From DASRHY01 sp046765875 (lineage in GTDB: Bacteria > Actinomycetota > Actinomycetes > Propionibacteriales > Kribbellaceae), in the NCBI GenBank assembly GCA_046765875.1, contig JBKPSJ010000245.1, forward strand, positions 1-48,368: a stretch of DNA of 48,368 bases. Reading direction: 5' to 3'. A model generated the notes under the pieces. It was not told where the DNA came from, did not search any database, and worked only from the letters and a program-made list of their open reading frames with translations. The translations under genes and the position numbers were made by a program. This document shows positions 18,046-29,600 of this stretch, in pieces (the stretch's first letter is position 1; every line of letters begins with the position of its first letter).

Positions 18046-19809
18046 ATGAACACCAGACGACTGCGGGCGGCGATCGCCGGCGCAGCGGTGCTCGCCCTGG
18101 GCCTGTCGGCCTGCGGCGGCGGCAACAACAACAGCAGCAATGGAGGAGGAGCCGGCGGCACGACGACGGCGGCATTCAACGCCGGCCTGGACAAGGTGTT
18201 CAACCCTTCTGACAAGAAGGGCGGGATTGTCAAGATGGCCGACGAGAGCGTGCCCGACTCCGTCGACCCCGCCGACACCTACTACGGCAGCCAGTGGGAC
18301 ATCATCCGCAACTGGGCGCGGACGCTCACCATGTTCAAGGTCGGTCCCGGCGCGCAGAGCAACGACGTCGTTCCGGACCTGGCCGAGGGCCTCGGCAAGA
18401 CCGAGGACAAAGGCAAGACCTGGACGTACAAGCTGAAGAAGGGCCTCAAGTTCGAGGACGGCACGCCGATCACGGCCAAGGACGTGTCCTACGGCGTCCA
18501 GCGGTCGTACGACAAGGCGATCTACCCCGACGGCCCGACCTACTTCAACGACATGATCAACTGGCCGGCCAACTACAAGGGCCCGTACCAGTCGAAGGGC
18601 ATGGACGTCAGCTCGGCGATCGAGACGCCGGATGACAGCACCATCATCTTCCATCTGAAGAAGCCGTTCGCCGGCTTCGACTACGTGCTGACCACCCCGC
18701 AGGGTGCTCCGTACCCGCAGGCCCAGGACAAGGGCGCGAAGACCAAGGAGCACGTAATCTCCTCGGGTCCGTACATGTTCGCGACCTACCAGGAGGGCAA
18801 GAGCTACACGCTCAAGCGGAACCCGAACTGGGACCCGGCGACCGACCCGAACCGCAAGGCGCTGCCGGACGGGTTCGACGTGCAGATGAACGTCAACGCC
18901 GAGGACATCGACAACCGGATCATCTCCGGTGACCTCGACATCGCGATCACCGGTACCGGTGTCACCACGGCCACCCAGAGCCGCGTGCTCGGCGACCCGA
19001 ACCTCAAGGCCCGCGCGGACAACCCGACGCTGGCCCGTACCTGGTACGCCTCGATCAACCCGACGGTGAAACCGTTCGACAACATCGAGTGCCGCAAGGC
19101 GGTCATGCTCGGGATGGACAAGGTGGCGTACCAGACCGCTTACGGCGGCGAGTTCGCCGGCGGCCAGCTGGCGAGCAGCATGATGCCGCCGATCATCCCG
19201 GGTTACCAGGCCAACGACGTGTGGCCGACCCCCAACAGCAAGGGTGACCTGACGAAGGCGAAGGAAGCTCTGACCAAGTGCGGTCAGCCGAACGGCTTCG
19301 CGACCAACATCTCCTACCGGATCGAGCGTCCGAAGGAGAAGGCGACCGCCGAGGCGTTCCAGCAGCAGCTGGCCAAGATCGGCATCAAGCTCACTCCGAA
19401 GGGCTACCCGCGCAAGGACTACTTCTCGACCTACCTCGGCAACCCGCCGTACGTGGTCAAGAACAACCTCGGCATCGGCATCAACGGCTGGGGCGCGGAC
19501 TGGAACGACGGCTTCGGCTTCCTGTCCCAGATCACCGACTCCCGCGTCATCCGTGAAACCGGTGGTTCATCGAACACCAGCGTCCGGATCCCGCAGGTCG
19601 ACCAGTGGCTGGACGCGGCGCAGAACGAGCTGGACACGAACAAGCGCAACGCGTACTGGCCGATGATCGACAAGCGCGTGATGGAGGAGGCCGTGGTGTA
19701 CCCCGGCGTCTGGGCGCGTAGCTTGTTGGTGCGCAGCAAGAACCTGACGAACATCTTCGTCAACGCGCAGTACGGCATGTACGACTACCTGAACCTCGGA
19801 CACCAGTAG
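18046..19809 (+). CDS. ABC importer substrate-binding lipoprotein, family 5
   Basis: A 587-residue solute-binding protein. The signal MNTRRLRAAIAGAAVLALG ends at lipobox LSAC with Cys23, then comes a Gly/Asn/Ser linker typical of actinobacterial lipoproteins. The core shows VPDSVDPADTYYGSQW, LKFEDGTPITAKDVSYGVQRS and VISSGPYMF. It should bind a peptide or similar solute outside the membrane. The same frame is open back to ATG 17959, which overlaps the dppC-like stop, and there is another ATG at 18010. I chose 18046 because the signal peptide starts there. A strong hairpin follows the gene. Confidence 0.92.
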   Translation: MNTRRLRAAIAGAAVLALGLSACGGGNNNSSNGGGAGGTTTAAFNAGLDKVFNPSDKKGGIVKMADESVPDSVDPADTYYGSQWDIIRNWARTLTMFKVGPGAQSNDVVPDLAEGLGKTEDKGKTWTYKLKKGLKFEDGTPITAKDVSYGVQRSYDKAIYPDGPTYFNDMINWPANYKGPYQSKGMDVSSAIETPDDSTIIFHLKKPFAGFDYVLTTPQGAPYPQAQDKGAKTKEHVISSGPYMFATYQEGKSYTLKRNPNWDPATDPNRKALPDGFDVQMNVNAEDIDNRIISGDLDIAITGTGVTTATQSRVLGDPNLKARADNPTLARTWYASINPTVKPFDNIECRKAVMLGMDKVAYQTAYGGEFAGGQLASSMMPPIIPGYQANDVWPTPNSKGDLTKAKEALTKCGQPNGFATNISYRIERPKEKATAEAFQQQLAKIGIKLTPKGYPRKDYFSTYLGNPPYVVKNNLGIGINGWGADWNDGFGFLSQITDSRVIRETGGSSNTSVRIPQVDQWLDAAQNELDTNKRNAYWPMIDKRVMEEAVVYPGVWARSLLVRSKNLTNIFVNAQYGMYDYLNLGHQ

Positions 19810-19832
19810 CCGTTAGGTAGGTGAAGGCAAGA

Positions 19833-19883
19833 GTGGCCGGTCCGGCGGCGTTGTTTGATCAACTCAGCCACCGGACCGGCCAC
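19833..19883 (+). promoter_or_regulatory. Perfect 13-bp hairpin between the binding protein and permease genes
   Basis: GTGGCCGGTCCGG (19833-19845) pairs exactly with CCGGACCGGCCAC (19871-19883). After one mismatch, three more base pairs form inward. The loop contains TTGATCAA. The right arm ends two bases before GTG 19886. It could stabilise the upstream binding-protein mRNA, attenuate read-through or hide the dppB-like start. Confidence 0.8.
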
Positions 19884-19885
19884 CG

Positions 19886-20907
19886 GTGCCATCGGTTGTG
19901 GTCACATACATCATCAGGCGCCTCATCGCCGCTGTCGGACTGCTGTTCATCGTCAGCGTGATCACGTTCTCGATCTTCTTCCTGATCCCGCGGCTCGCGG
20001 GCGCGGGGCCGGAGACGCTGGCGGCCAGGTATGTCGGGCGGACGGCGACCGCCCAGACGGTGCACGAGACCGCGGAGCGGCTCGGGTTCCTCGACCCGAT
20101 ACCGGTGCAGTACTGGCACTGGGCGAGGGGCATCTTCCTCGGCGTCGACTACAACATGGGCGCCGAGATCGAGCACTGCCCGGCGCCGTGCCTGGGCTAC
20201 TCGTTCATCACCCGGACGCCGGTCTGGCCCGACCTGGTCGACCGAATACCGGTGACGTTCTCGCTCGCGATCGGCGCCGCCGTGTTGTGGCTGACCTCCG
20301 GAATCGCGGTCGGTGTGCTGTCGGCCTTGCGCCGCGGCTCGATCTTCGACCGGGGGGCGATGTCGGTGGCGCTGGCCGGAGTGTCGATGCCGATCTTCTG
20401 GACCGGCCTGATGGCACTGTCGTTCTTCGCCTACAAGTGGCAGATCTTCCCCGGCGGTGGTTCGTACGTGCCGCTGACGGAGAATCCGCTGAAGTGGTTC
20501 CAGGGCCTGATGCTGCCGTGGATCACGCTCGCCTTCCTGTTCTCGGCACAGTACGCCCGGCTCACCCGGGCGGGCATGCTGGAGACGATGAACGAGGACT
20601 ACATCCGTACCGCCCGAGCCAAGGGGCTGGTCGAGCGCGACGTCGTGGTCAAGCACGGGCTGCGCGGCGCGCTGACCCCGATCGTGACCATCTTCGGCCT
20701 CGACTTCGGCCTGCTGATCGGCGGCGCGGTGCTGACTGAGAAGGTGTTCAGCCTCCCCGGGCTGGGCGCCTACGCGGTGCAGTCGATCAGTGACCAGGAC
20801 ATGCCCAGGGTGATGGGCGTGGTACTGGTGGCGACCACGTTCATCATCTTCTGCAATCTGATCGTCGATCTGCTGTACGCCGTCGTCGACCCGAGGGTGC
20901 GTCAGAG

Positions 20908-20911
<4 letters not shown>
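19886..20911 (+). CDS. Peptide-type ABC importer permease, DppB/OppB-like
   Basis: A 341-residue permease with the B-type N-terminus (YIIRRLIAAVGLLFIVSVITF) and six predicted helices. The EAA loop is DYIRTARAKGLVERDVVVKHGLRGAL, and the end is IVDLLYAVVDPRVR. It pairs with the C-type permease at 16967. GTG 19886 and GTG 19898 are both possible starts; neither has a Shine-Dalgarno, and the first is two bases from a strong hairpin. The ATPase gene overlaps its stop by four bases. Confidence 0.92.
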
Positions 20912-21933
<1,022 letters not shown>

Positions 21934-21943
21934 GGATGGGCCT

Positions 21944-23035
<1,092 letters not shown>

Positions 23036-23038
23036 GAA

Positions 23039-23088
23039 GGCGCGCTCCCGATCTCCGGTCGAGGCCTGACCGGGTCACCGGCCGCGCC
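23039..23088 (+). terminator. Nested hairpin after the importer operon
   Basis: The outer pair is GGCGCG (23039-23044) with CGCGCC (23083-23088). The inner stem is CCGGTC (23055-23060) with GACCGG (23068-23073). It lies just behind the DppF-like stop. There is no T-run, as is usual in high-GC actinomycetes. Confidence 0.45.
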
Positions 23089-23121
23089 AGGTGTGCGACC
23101 GTTCGCCGGTCCGCGAAACGG

Positions 23122-23138
23122 GTTCGGCATTGTCGAAC
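23122..23138. promoter_or_regulatory. Candidate glycerol-operon operator
   Basis: GTTCG-N7-CGAAC is a 17-base dyad ending eight bases before the proposed -35 of the glpF promoter. Its size suits an IclR-family regulator such as the GylR-like protein encoded at 28815-29576. The link to that regulator is inference. Confidence 0.45.
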
Positions 23139-23146
23139 GCGTGCCA

Positions 23147-23175
23147 TTGCTCATGCAGCGTTTCGCTCCTACTTT
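23147..23175 (+). promoter_or_regulatory. Candidate glpFKD promoter
   Basis: TTGCTC (23147-23152), a 17-base spacer, then TACTTT (23170-23175). This predicts a start near 23182 and a leader of about 45 bases ending in GAGGGGAG before ATG 23226. Confidence 0.5.
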
Positions 23176-23179
23176 CGAG

Positions 23180-23207
23180 CCAGTCGTGCCAGTCGTGTCT
23201 GTCACGA
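23180..23207. repeat. Direct repeat and small dyad in the glpF leader
   Basis: CCAGTCGTG occurs twice in tandem (23180-23188, 23189-23197), and TCGTG (23193-23197) faces CACGA (23203-23207). These span the predicted transcript start, so they may be a second regulator site or a leader hairpin. Confidence 0.4.
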
Positions 23208-23225
23208 GTCAAGAGGGGAGAAAGC

Positions 23226-24056
23226 ATGGCAACCGAAGCGGTCAAGTCCAAGACCCTGCTCGGCGAGATGGCCGCCGAGTTCGCCGGAACCATGATCCTG
23301 ATCCTGTTCGGAGTCGGGGTGGTCGCCCAAGTGGTCGCCGGCGGGATCGGCAACCACGACTCGATCGCATGGGCCTGGGGCATCGGCGTCATGATGGGCG
23401 TCTACACCGCCGGGCGCTACACCGGGGCGCACATCAATCCGGCGGTCACGATCACGATGGCGGTGTTCCGCGGCTTCTCCTGGAGCAAGGTGGTGCCGTA
23501 CATCGTCGCCCAGTTCTTCGGCGCTTTCGTCGCGGCGCTCATCGTGCGCTGGAACTACAACACGGTCCTGACCAAGTTCGACCCCGACCTGGGGATCAAG
23601 TCCCAGGGTGTGTTCTCAACCCTGCCGGGCAACGGCAACAAGGCTCTGGACATCCACATGATGGGTGGTTTCCTCGACCAGATCATCGGCACGGCGATCC
23701 TGCTGTTCGTGATCCTGGCGATCGTCGATGCGCGGAACATCTCGCCGGCCGGGAACATGGCACCGTTCATCATCGGCCTGCTGGTGGTCGGCATCGGCAT
23801 GGCGTGGGGCACCCTGGCCGGCTACGCGATCAACCCGGCGCGTGACTTCGGGCCGCGGGTCGCCTCGGCGCTGACGGGATATGGAACCGAGGCGTTCAAA
23901 GACCAATGGGGTGATCCCTATTTCTGGGTGCCGATAGTGGGCCCGATCATCGGCGGACTGGTCGGTGGCCTGCTGTACGAGCTTCTGATCGGGCGTTTCC
24001 TGCCGATCGCCGACGCCGAGGAGCCGGGCCGGGTACCCGAGGAAACCAAGGCCTGA
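23226..24056 (+). CDS. glpF: Glycerol uptake facilitator (aquaglyceroporin)
   Basis: A 276-residue MIP-family channel. The two NPA boxes are GAHINPAVT (Asn71-Ala73) and YAINPARDFGPR (Asn203-Ala205, then Arg206-Asp207). The Asp after the second NPAR marks the glycerol-conducting GlpF group rather than water-only aquaporins. Six hydrophobic helices are visible. ATG 23226 is preceded by GAGGGGAGAAAG; an in-frame open stretch back to 23091 lacks homology. It is the first gene of glpF-glpK-glpD, with 39 bases to glpK. Confidence 0.95.
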   Translation: MATEAVKSKTLLGEMAAEFAGTMILILFGVGVVAQVVAGGIGNHDSIAWAWGIGVMMGVYTAGRYTGAHINPAVTITMAVFRGFSWSKVVPYIVAQFFGAFVAALIVRWNYNTVLTKFDPDLGIKSQGVFSTLPGNGNKALDIHMMGGFLDQIIGTAILLFVILAIVDARNISPAGNMAPFIIGLLVVGIGMAWGTLAGYAINPARDFGPRVASALTGYGTEAFKDQWGDPYFWVPIVGPIIGGLVGGLLYELLIGRFLPIADAEEPGRVPEETKA

Positions 24057-24095
24057 CGCCAGACCATGCTGTGACAAAGAGGGGAGTAACCGCCC

Positions 24096-25613
<1,518 letters not shown>

Positions 25614-25624
25614 AGGGAGACATC

Positions 25625-27325
25625 GTGGCGGTAGCGCTGTCACCGCAGAGCAGGGCCGAGGCCATCGACGCGATGGCGAACGGCCCCGAGCTGGACGTGC
25701 TGGTGGTGGGCGGCGGCGTGGTCGGGTCGGGCTCGGCGCTCGACGCGGCGACCCGTGGCCTGACCACCGGACTGATCGAGGCCCGCGACTTCGCGAGCGG
25801 TACGTCGAGCCGGTCCAGCAAGCTGGTGCACGGGGGACTGCGCTACCTCGAGATGCTGGACTTCCGGCTGGTGCACGAGGCGCTGCTGGAGCGCGGCCTG
25901 CTCCTGCAGCGCCTGGCGCCGCACCTGGTCAAGCCGGTGCCGTTCCTCTACCCGCTACAGCACCGGTTGTGGGAGCGGTTCTATGCCGGCTCGGGAGTCC
26001 TTCTGTACGACCTGTTCGCAGCGAGTTCCGGTCTCGGGACGGGGATGCCGCGGCACCGGCACCTGACCCGGACCGGCGCGCTGCGCAAGGTGCCGTCGAT
26101 GAAGAAGTCCGCCCTGATCGGCGCGTTGCAGTACTACGACGCTCAGGTCGACGACGCCCGGTATGTGATGGAGCTGGCCCGCACGGCCGCGTCGTACGGT
26201 GCCGCCGTCGCGCCCCGGGTGAAGGTCACCGGGTTCCTGCGGCAGGGCGAGCGGGTCACCGGTGTGCAGGCCAAGGACGTCGAGACCGGTGCGGAGTTCC
26301 AGGTCCGCGCCAAGCAGGTCATCAACGCGACCGGGGTGTGGACCGACGACACCCAGGCGATGGTGGGGGAGCGCGGCCAGTTCCACGTCCGCGCGTCCAA
26401 GGGCATCCACCTGGTGGTGCCCAAGGACCGGATCCAGTCCACCACCGGGATCATCCTGCGTACCGAGAAGTCGGTGCTGTTCGTGATCCCGTGGGGGCGG
26501 CACTGGATCATCGGCACCACCGACACCGACTGGAACCTCGACAAGGCGCACCCGGCCGCGACCAGCGCCGACATCGACTACCTGCTCGACCACGTCAATG
26601 CGGTGCTGTCGACGCCGCTGACCCGCGAGGACGTCGAGGGCGTATACGCCGGCCTGCGGCCGCTGCTGGCCGGCGAGTCCGAGAGCACATCGAAGCTGTC
26701 CCGCGAGCACGTGGTCGCGCACACGGTGCCGGGTCTGGCGGTCGTTGCCGGCGGCAAGTACACGACGTACCGGGTGATGGCCAAGGACGCGGTGGACGCG
26801 GTGGCCAACGCGCTCGACGGACGGGTACCGCCCTGTGTGACCAAGAACATCCCGCTGGTCGGCGGCGAGGGATACCACGCGATGTGGAACCAGCGGCAGT
26901 TGATCGCCAACCGCTCCGGGCTGCACGTGGCCCGGATCGAGCACCTGCTCAACCGGTACGGCTCGATGATCGACGAGATCATCGAGCTGGTCGAGAAGGA
27001 TCCCGAACTCGCCGAGGAACTGCCCGGCACCCAGGACTACCTCAAGGCCGAGGTCGTGTACGCCGCGTCGCACGAGGGCGCGCTGCACCTCGACGATGTA
27101 CTGGCGCGGCGGACCCGGATCTCGATCGAGACCTGGCATCGCGGCGTCGACACCGCGGAGGCGGCGGCCCGGCTGATGGCGCCCGTTCTGGGCTGGAACG
27201 AGGAACGCATCGCCCGCGAGGTCTCGGTATGGAAACGCCGGGTGGAGGCCGAGCGCGCCTCCCAGGATCAGCCCGACGACATCTCCGCCGACAAGGTCCG
27301 CCTGGAGGCCCCCGAAGTCGTCTAA
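25625..27325 (+). CDS. glpD: Aerobic glycerol-3-phosphate dehydrogenase
   Basis: A 566-residue FAD-dependent, membrane-associated dehydrogenase converting glycerol 3-phosphate to dihydroxyacetone phosphate and passing electrons to quinone. The FAD dinucleotide fold is VVGGGVVGSGSALDAATRG near residues 27-44, followed by FASGTSSRSSKLVHGGLRYLE (56-76, the GlpD signature). Later come VINATGVWTD and GGKYTTYRVMAKDAVD. GTG 25625 follows AGAGGGAGA and is chosen over a frame running back into glpK. Its stop overlaps that of the convergent second glpK. Confidence 0.95.
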   Translation: MAVALSPQSRAEAIDAMANGPELDVLVVGGGVVGSGSALDAATRGLTTGLIEARDFASGTSSRSSKLVHGGLRYLEMLDFRLVHEALLERGLLLQRLAPHLVKPVPFLYPLQHRLWERFYAGSGVLLYDLFAASSGLGTGMPRHRHLTRTGALRKVPSMKKSALIGALQYYDAQVDDARYVMELARTAASYGAAVAPRVKVTGFLRQGERVTGVQAKDVETGAEFQVRAKQVINATGVWTDDTQAMVGERGQFHVRASKGIHLVVPKDRIQSTTGIILRTEKSVLFVIPWGRHWIIGTTDTDWNLDKAHPAATSADIDYLLDHVNAVLSTPLTREDVEGVYAGLRPLLAGESESTSKLSREHVVAHTVPGLAVVAGGKYTTYRVMAKDAVDAVANALDGRVPPCVTKNIPLVGGEGYHAMWNQRQLIANRSGLHVARIEHLLNRYGSMIDEIIELVEKDPELAEELPGTQDYLKAEVVYAASHEGALHLDDVLARRTRISIETWHRGVDTAEAAARLMAPVLGWNEERIAREVSVWKRRVEAERASQDQPDDISADKVRLEAPEVV

Positions 27326-28818
27326 TCGGGTTGGAGCCAGTTGAAGGTGCGCTGGACGGCGGACTTCCAGTTCGCGTACTCGCGCGTTCGGATGTCGGGA
27401 TCCATGTGCGGCAGCCATTGCCCGGCGCGGTGCCAGTTGGAGCGCAGTCCCTCCAGGTCCGGCCAGTAGCCGACGGCCAGCCCGGCGGCGTACGCGGCGC
27501 CGAGCGAGACGGTCTCGGTCACCATCGGCCGGACCACCGGTACGTCGAGCAGGTCGGCCAGGAACTGCATCAGCAGGTTGTTCGCGGTCATACCGCCGTC
27601 GACCTTGAGCGCCTTCAGGGCGATGCCTGAGTCGGCGTTCATCGCCTCGACCACCTCGAGGGTCTGGAAGCCGGTCGCCTCGAGTACCGCGCGGGCCAGG
27701 TGTCCCTTGGTGATGTACGACGTGAGCCCGGCGATCACGCCGCGCGCCTCGCTGCGCCAGTGCGGCGCGAACAGCCCGGAGAACGCGGGCACGATGTACG
27801 CGCCGCCGTTGTCGTCGACGGTCCGTGCCAGCGTCTCGATCTCGGCCGCCGTGTGGATCAGCCCGAGCCCGTCGCGGAACCACTGCACCAGCGACCCGGT
27901 GACCGCCATCGAGCCCTCGACCGCGTACGCCGCGGGGTCGTCGCCGATCCGGTACGCGACCGTCGTGAGCATTCCGTGCGTCGAGCGGACGAGATCCTTA
28001 CCGGTATGCATCAGCAGGAAGCTGCCGGTGCCGTACGTGCACTTCGCTTCGCCGGGGGAGAAGCAGGTCTGCCCGAACAGTGCGGCCTGCTGGTCGCCGA
28101 GGGCAGCGCCGATCCGTACCCCGGGCAGCACCTCGGTCGCGATGTCGAACACGCCCGACGACGACCGGATCTCCGGCAGCACCTGCCGCGGTACGCCGAA
28201 CGCGCGCAGCAACTCGTCGTCCCAGTCCAGCGTGTCGATGTTCATCAGCATCGTGCGGCTGGCGTTGGTGACGTCGGTGGCGTGCACCCGGCGGCCGGTG
28301 AGGTTCCAGATCAGCCACGTCTCCATCGTGCCGAACAGCACGTCACCGGCCTCGGCCCGCGCCCGCAGGTCCGGCGTGTGGTCGAGCAACCAGCGGATCT
28401 TCGGCGCGGAGAAGTACGTCGTCAGCGGCAGGCCGCAGCGGTCCGCGAACCGGTCGTGCCCGGCGTCGCCGGACAGTTCCTCGACCAGGCGGTCGGTGCG
28501 CGTGTCCATCCAGGTCACCGCGTGCCCGATCGGCTCGCCGGTATGCCGGTCCCACAGCACCGTGGTCTCACGCTGGTTGGTGATCCCGATCGCGGCGATC
28601 TGGCGAGGCGTGGCGCCGGCCTTCTGCAGCGCGGCCGGGACCACCCGGGCGACGTTGCGCCAGATCTCGAGCGGGTCGTGCTCGACCCACCCCGGTCGCG
28701 GGTAGTACTGCCGGTGCTCGCGCTGCGCGACCGACACCAGCCGGCCACGGCGGTCGAACATGATGCATCGACTGGAGGTGGTGCCCTGATCGACGGCGAC
28801 GACATACTGTTCGGTCAC
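27322..28818 (-). CDS. Second glycerol kinase (FGGY family)
   Basis: A 498-residue paralogue of the glpK at 24096, with AVDQGTTSSRCIMFDRRGR, IGITNQRETTVLW, VTWMDTRTD, TYGTGSFLLMHTG and KVDGGMTANNLLMQFLADLLDVPV. All catalytic landmarks of glycerol kinase are kept, so it is probably active. A related polyol substrate cannot be excluded. The GTG start overlaps the stop of the IclR regulator (GTGA), so the two are co-translated. It converges on glpD with a one-base offset of stop codons. Two kinases with a regulator tied to only one is unusual. Confidence 0.92.
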   Translation of the reverse strand: MTEQYVVAVDQGTTSSRCIMFDRRGRLVSVAQREHRQYYPRPGWVEHDPLEIWRNVARVVPAALQKAGATPRQIAAIGITNQRETTVLWDRHTGEPIGHAVTWMDTRTDRLVEELSGDAGHDRFADRCGLPLTTYFSAPKIRWLLDHTPDLRARAEAGDVLFGTMETWLIWNLTGRRVHATDVTNASRTMLMNIDTLDWDDELLRAFGVPRQVLPEIRSSSGVFDIATEVLPGVRIGAALGDQQAALFGQTCFSPGEAKCTYGTGSFLLMHTGKDLVRSTHGMLTTVAYRIGDDPAAYAVEGSMAVTGSLVQWFRDGLGLIHTAAEIETLARTVDDNGGAYIVPAFSGLFAPHWRSEARGVIAGLTSYITKGHLARAVLEATGFQTLEVVEAMNADSGIALKALKVDGGMTANNLLMQFLADLLDVPVVRPMVTETVSLGAAYAAGLAVGYWPDLEGLRSNWHRAGQWLPHMDPDIRTREYANWKSAVQRTFNWLQPD

Positions 28819-29576
28819 GGCGGCTCCTGGACGTCATGGCCGATCTCCTCGGCCGCGGCCCGCACCATCGACACCAGACCGGCCCGGAACCGCAACTTGC
28901 CGTCGCAGACCCGGGCGACCGGTCCGATCAGCCCCACCGCCCCGACAACAAGCCCGCCGAGGCCGCGGATGGGCGCCGCGATCCCGGCCTGCTCGACGAC
29001 GTGCTCCTCGAACTCGCCGGCCCAGCCGTTCGACCGGACCTGAGCCAGTTCCTCGGCCAGCCGGGCCGGGTCGACCAGGGTACGGGTGGTGAACGCCTCC
29101 AGTCTGCCGCGCTGACGGCCCGTCGTACCACTGGTGTCGAAGGCGAGCACCGCCTTGCCGAGTGCGGTGGCGTGCGCGGGCAGCGTCGAGCCGACGTCGA
29201 GGTCCTGGTCGCTGTCGTCGGGCCGGAACACATGGTGGACGACGACGACGCGGCCCGAGACCAGCCTGCCGACCCGGACCACCTCGCCGCTGCGGGCGGC
29301 CAGCGCGTCGGCCCAGTTGATCGCCCGGCTGCGCAGTTCGTTGAGATCGAGGTAGCTGTCGCCGAGGTGGGTCAGAGCGCCGCTGAGGTGGTACCGCGAC
29401 GCCTTGTCCTGGTCGACGAAACCGACCTGGAGCAGGGTGCGGATGATGCCGTGCACGGTCCCTTTCGGCAGTCCCAGCGAGTTGCCGAGATCGACCACCC
29501 CGAGTCCGTCGGGCGCGGCCGCGAGCAGGCGCAGCACCGCAGCGGCTCGCTCGATGGACTGCACGCTGCCCGGCAC
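28815..29576 (-). CDS. IclR-family regulator, GylR-like
   Basis: A 253-residue regulator. The winged helix-turn-helix is at residues 5-65 (QSIERAAAVLRLLAAAPDGLG, then LGLPKGTVHGIIRTLLQVGFV). The effector domain follows (SYLDLNELRSRAINWADALA, VHHVFRPDDSDQDL, ATALGKAVLAFD). These segments closely recall Streptomyces GylR, the glycerol-operon repressor, which responds to glycerol 3-phosphate. It is co-translated with the second glpK and probably also controls glpFKD. GTG 29576 lies six bases after a TAGCCT hexamer with no Shine-Dalgarno. Confidence 0.9.
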   Translation of the reverse strand: MPGSVQSIERAAAVLRLLAAAPDGLGVVDLGNSLGLPKGTVHGIIRTLLQVGFVDQDKASRYHLSGALTHLGDSYLDLNELRSRAINWADALAARSGEVVRVGRLVSGRVVVVHHVFRPDDSDQDLDVGSTLPAHATALGKAVLAFDTSGTTGRQRGRLEAFTTRTLVDPARLAEELAQVRSNGWAGEFEEHVVEQAGIAAPIRGLGGLVVGAVGLIGPVARVCDGKLRFRAGLVSMVRAAAEEIGHDVQEPP

Positions 29577-29582
29577 ATTCGC

Positions 29583-29588
29583 AGGCTA
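29583..29588 (-). promoter_or_regulatory. Candidate -10 element (TAGCCT) of the IclR regulator
   Basis: On the minus strand TAGCCT is six bases before GTG 29576, in the 24-base gap behind the FtsX-type permease. It allows the regulator and second glpK to be transcribed apart from the exporter. Confidence 0.5.
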
Positions 29589-29600
29589 ACCCGCGGAGTC

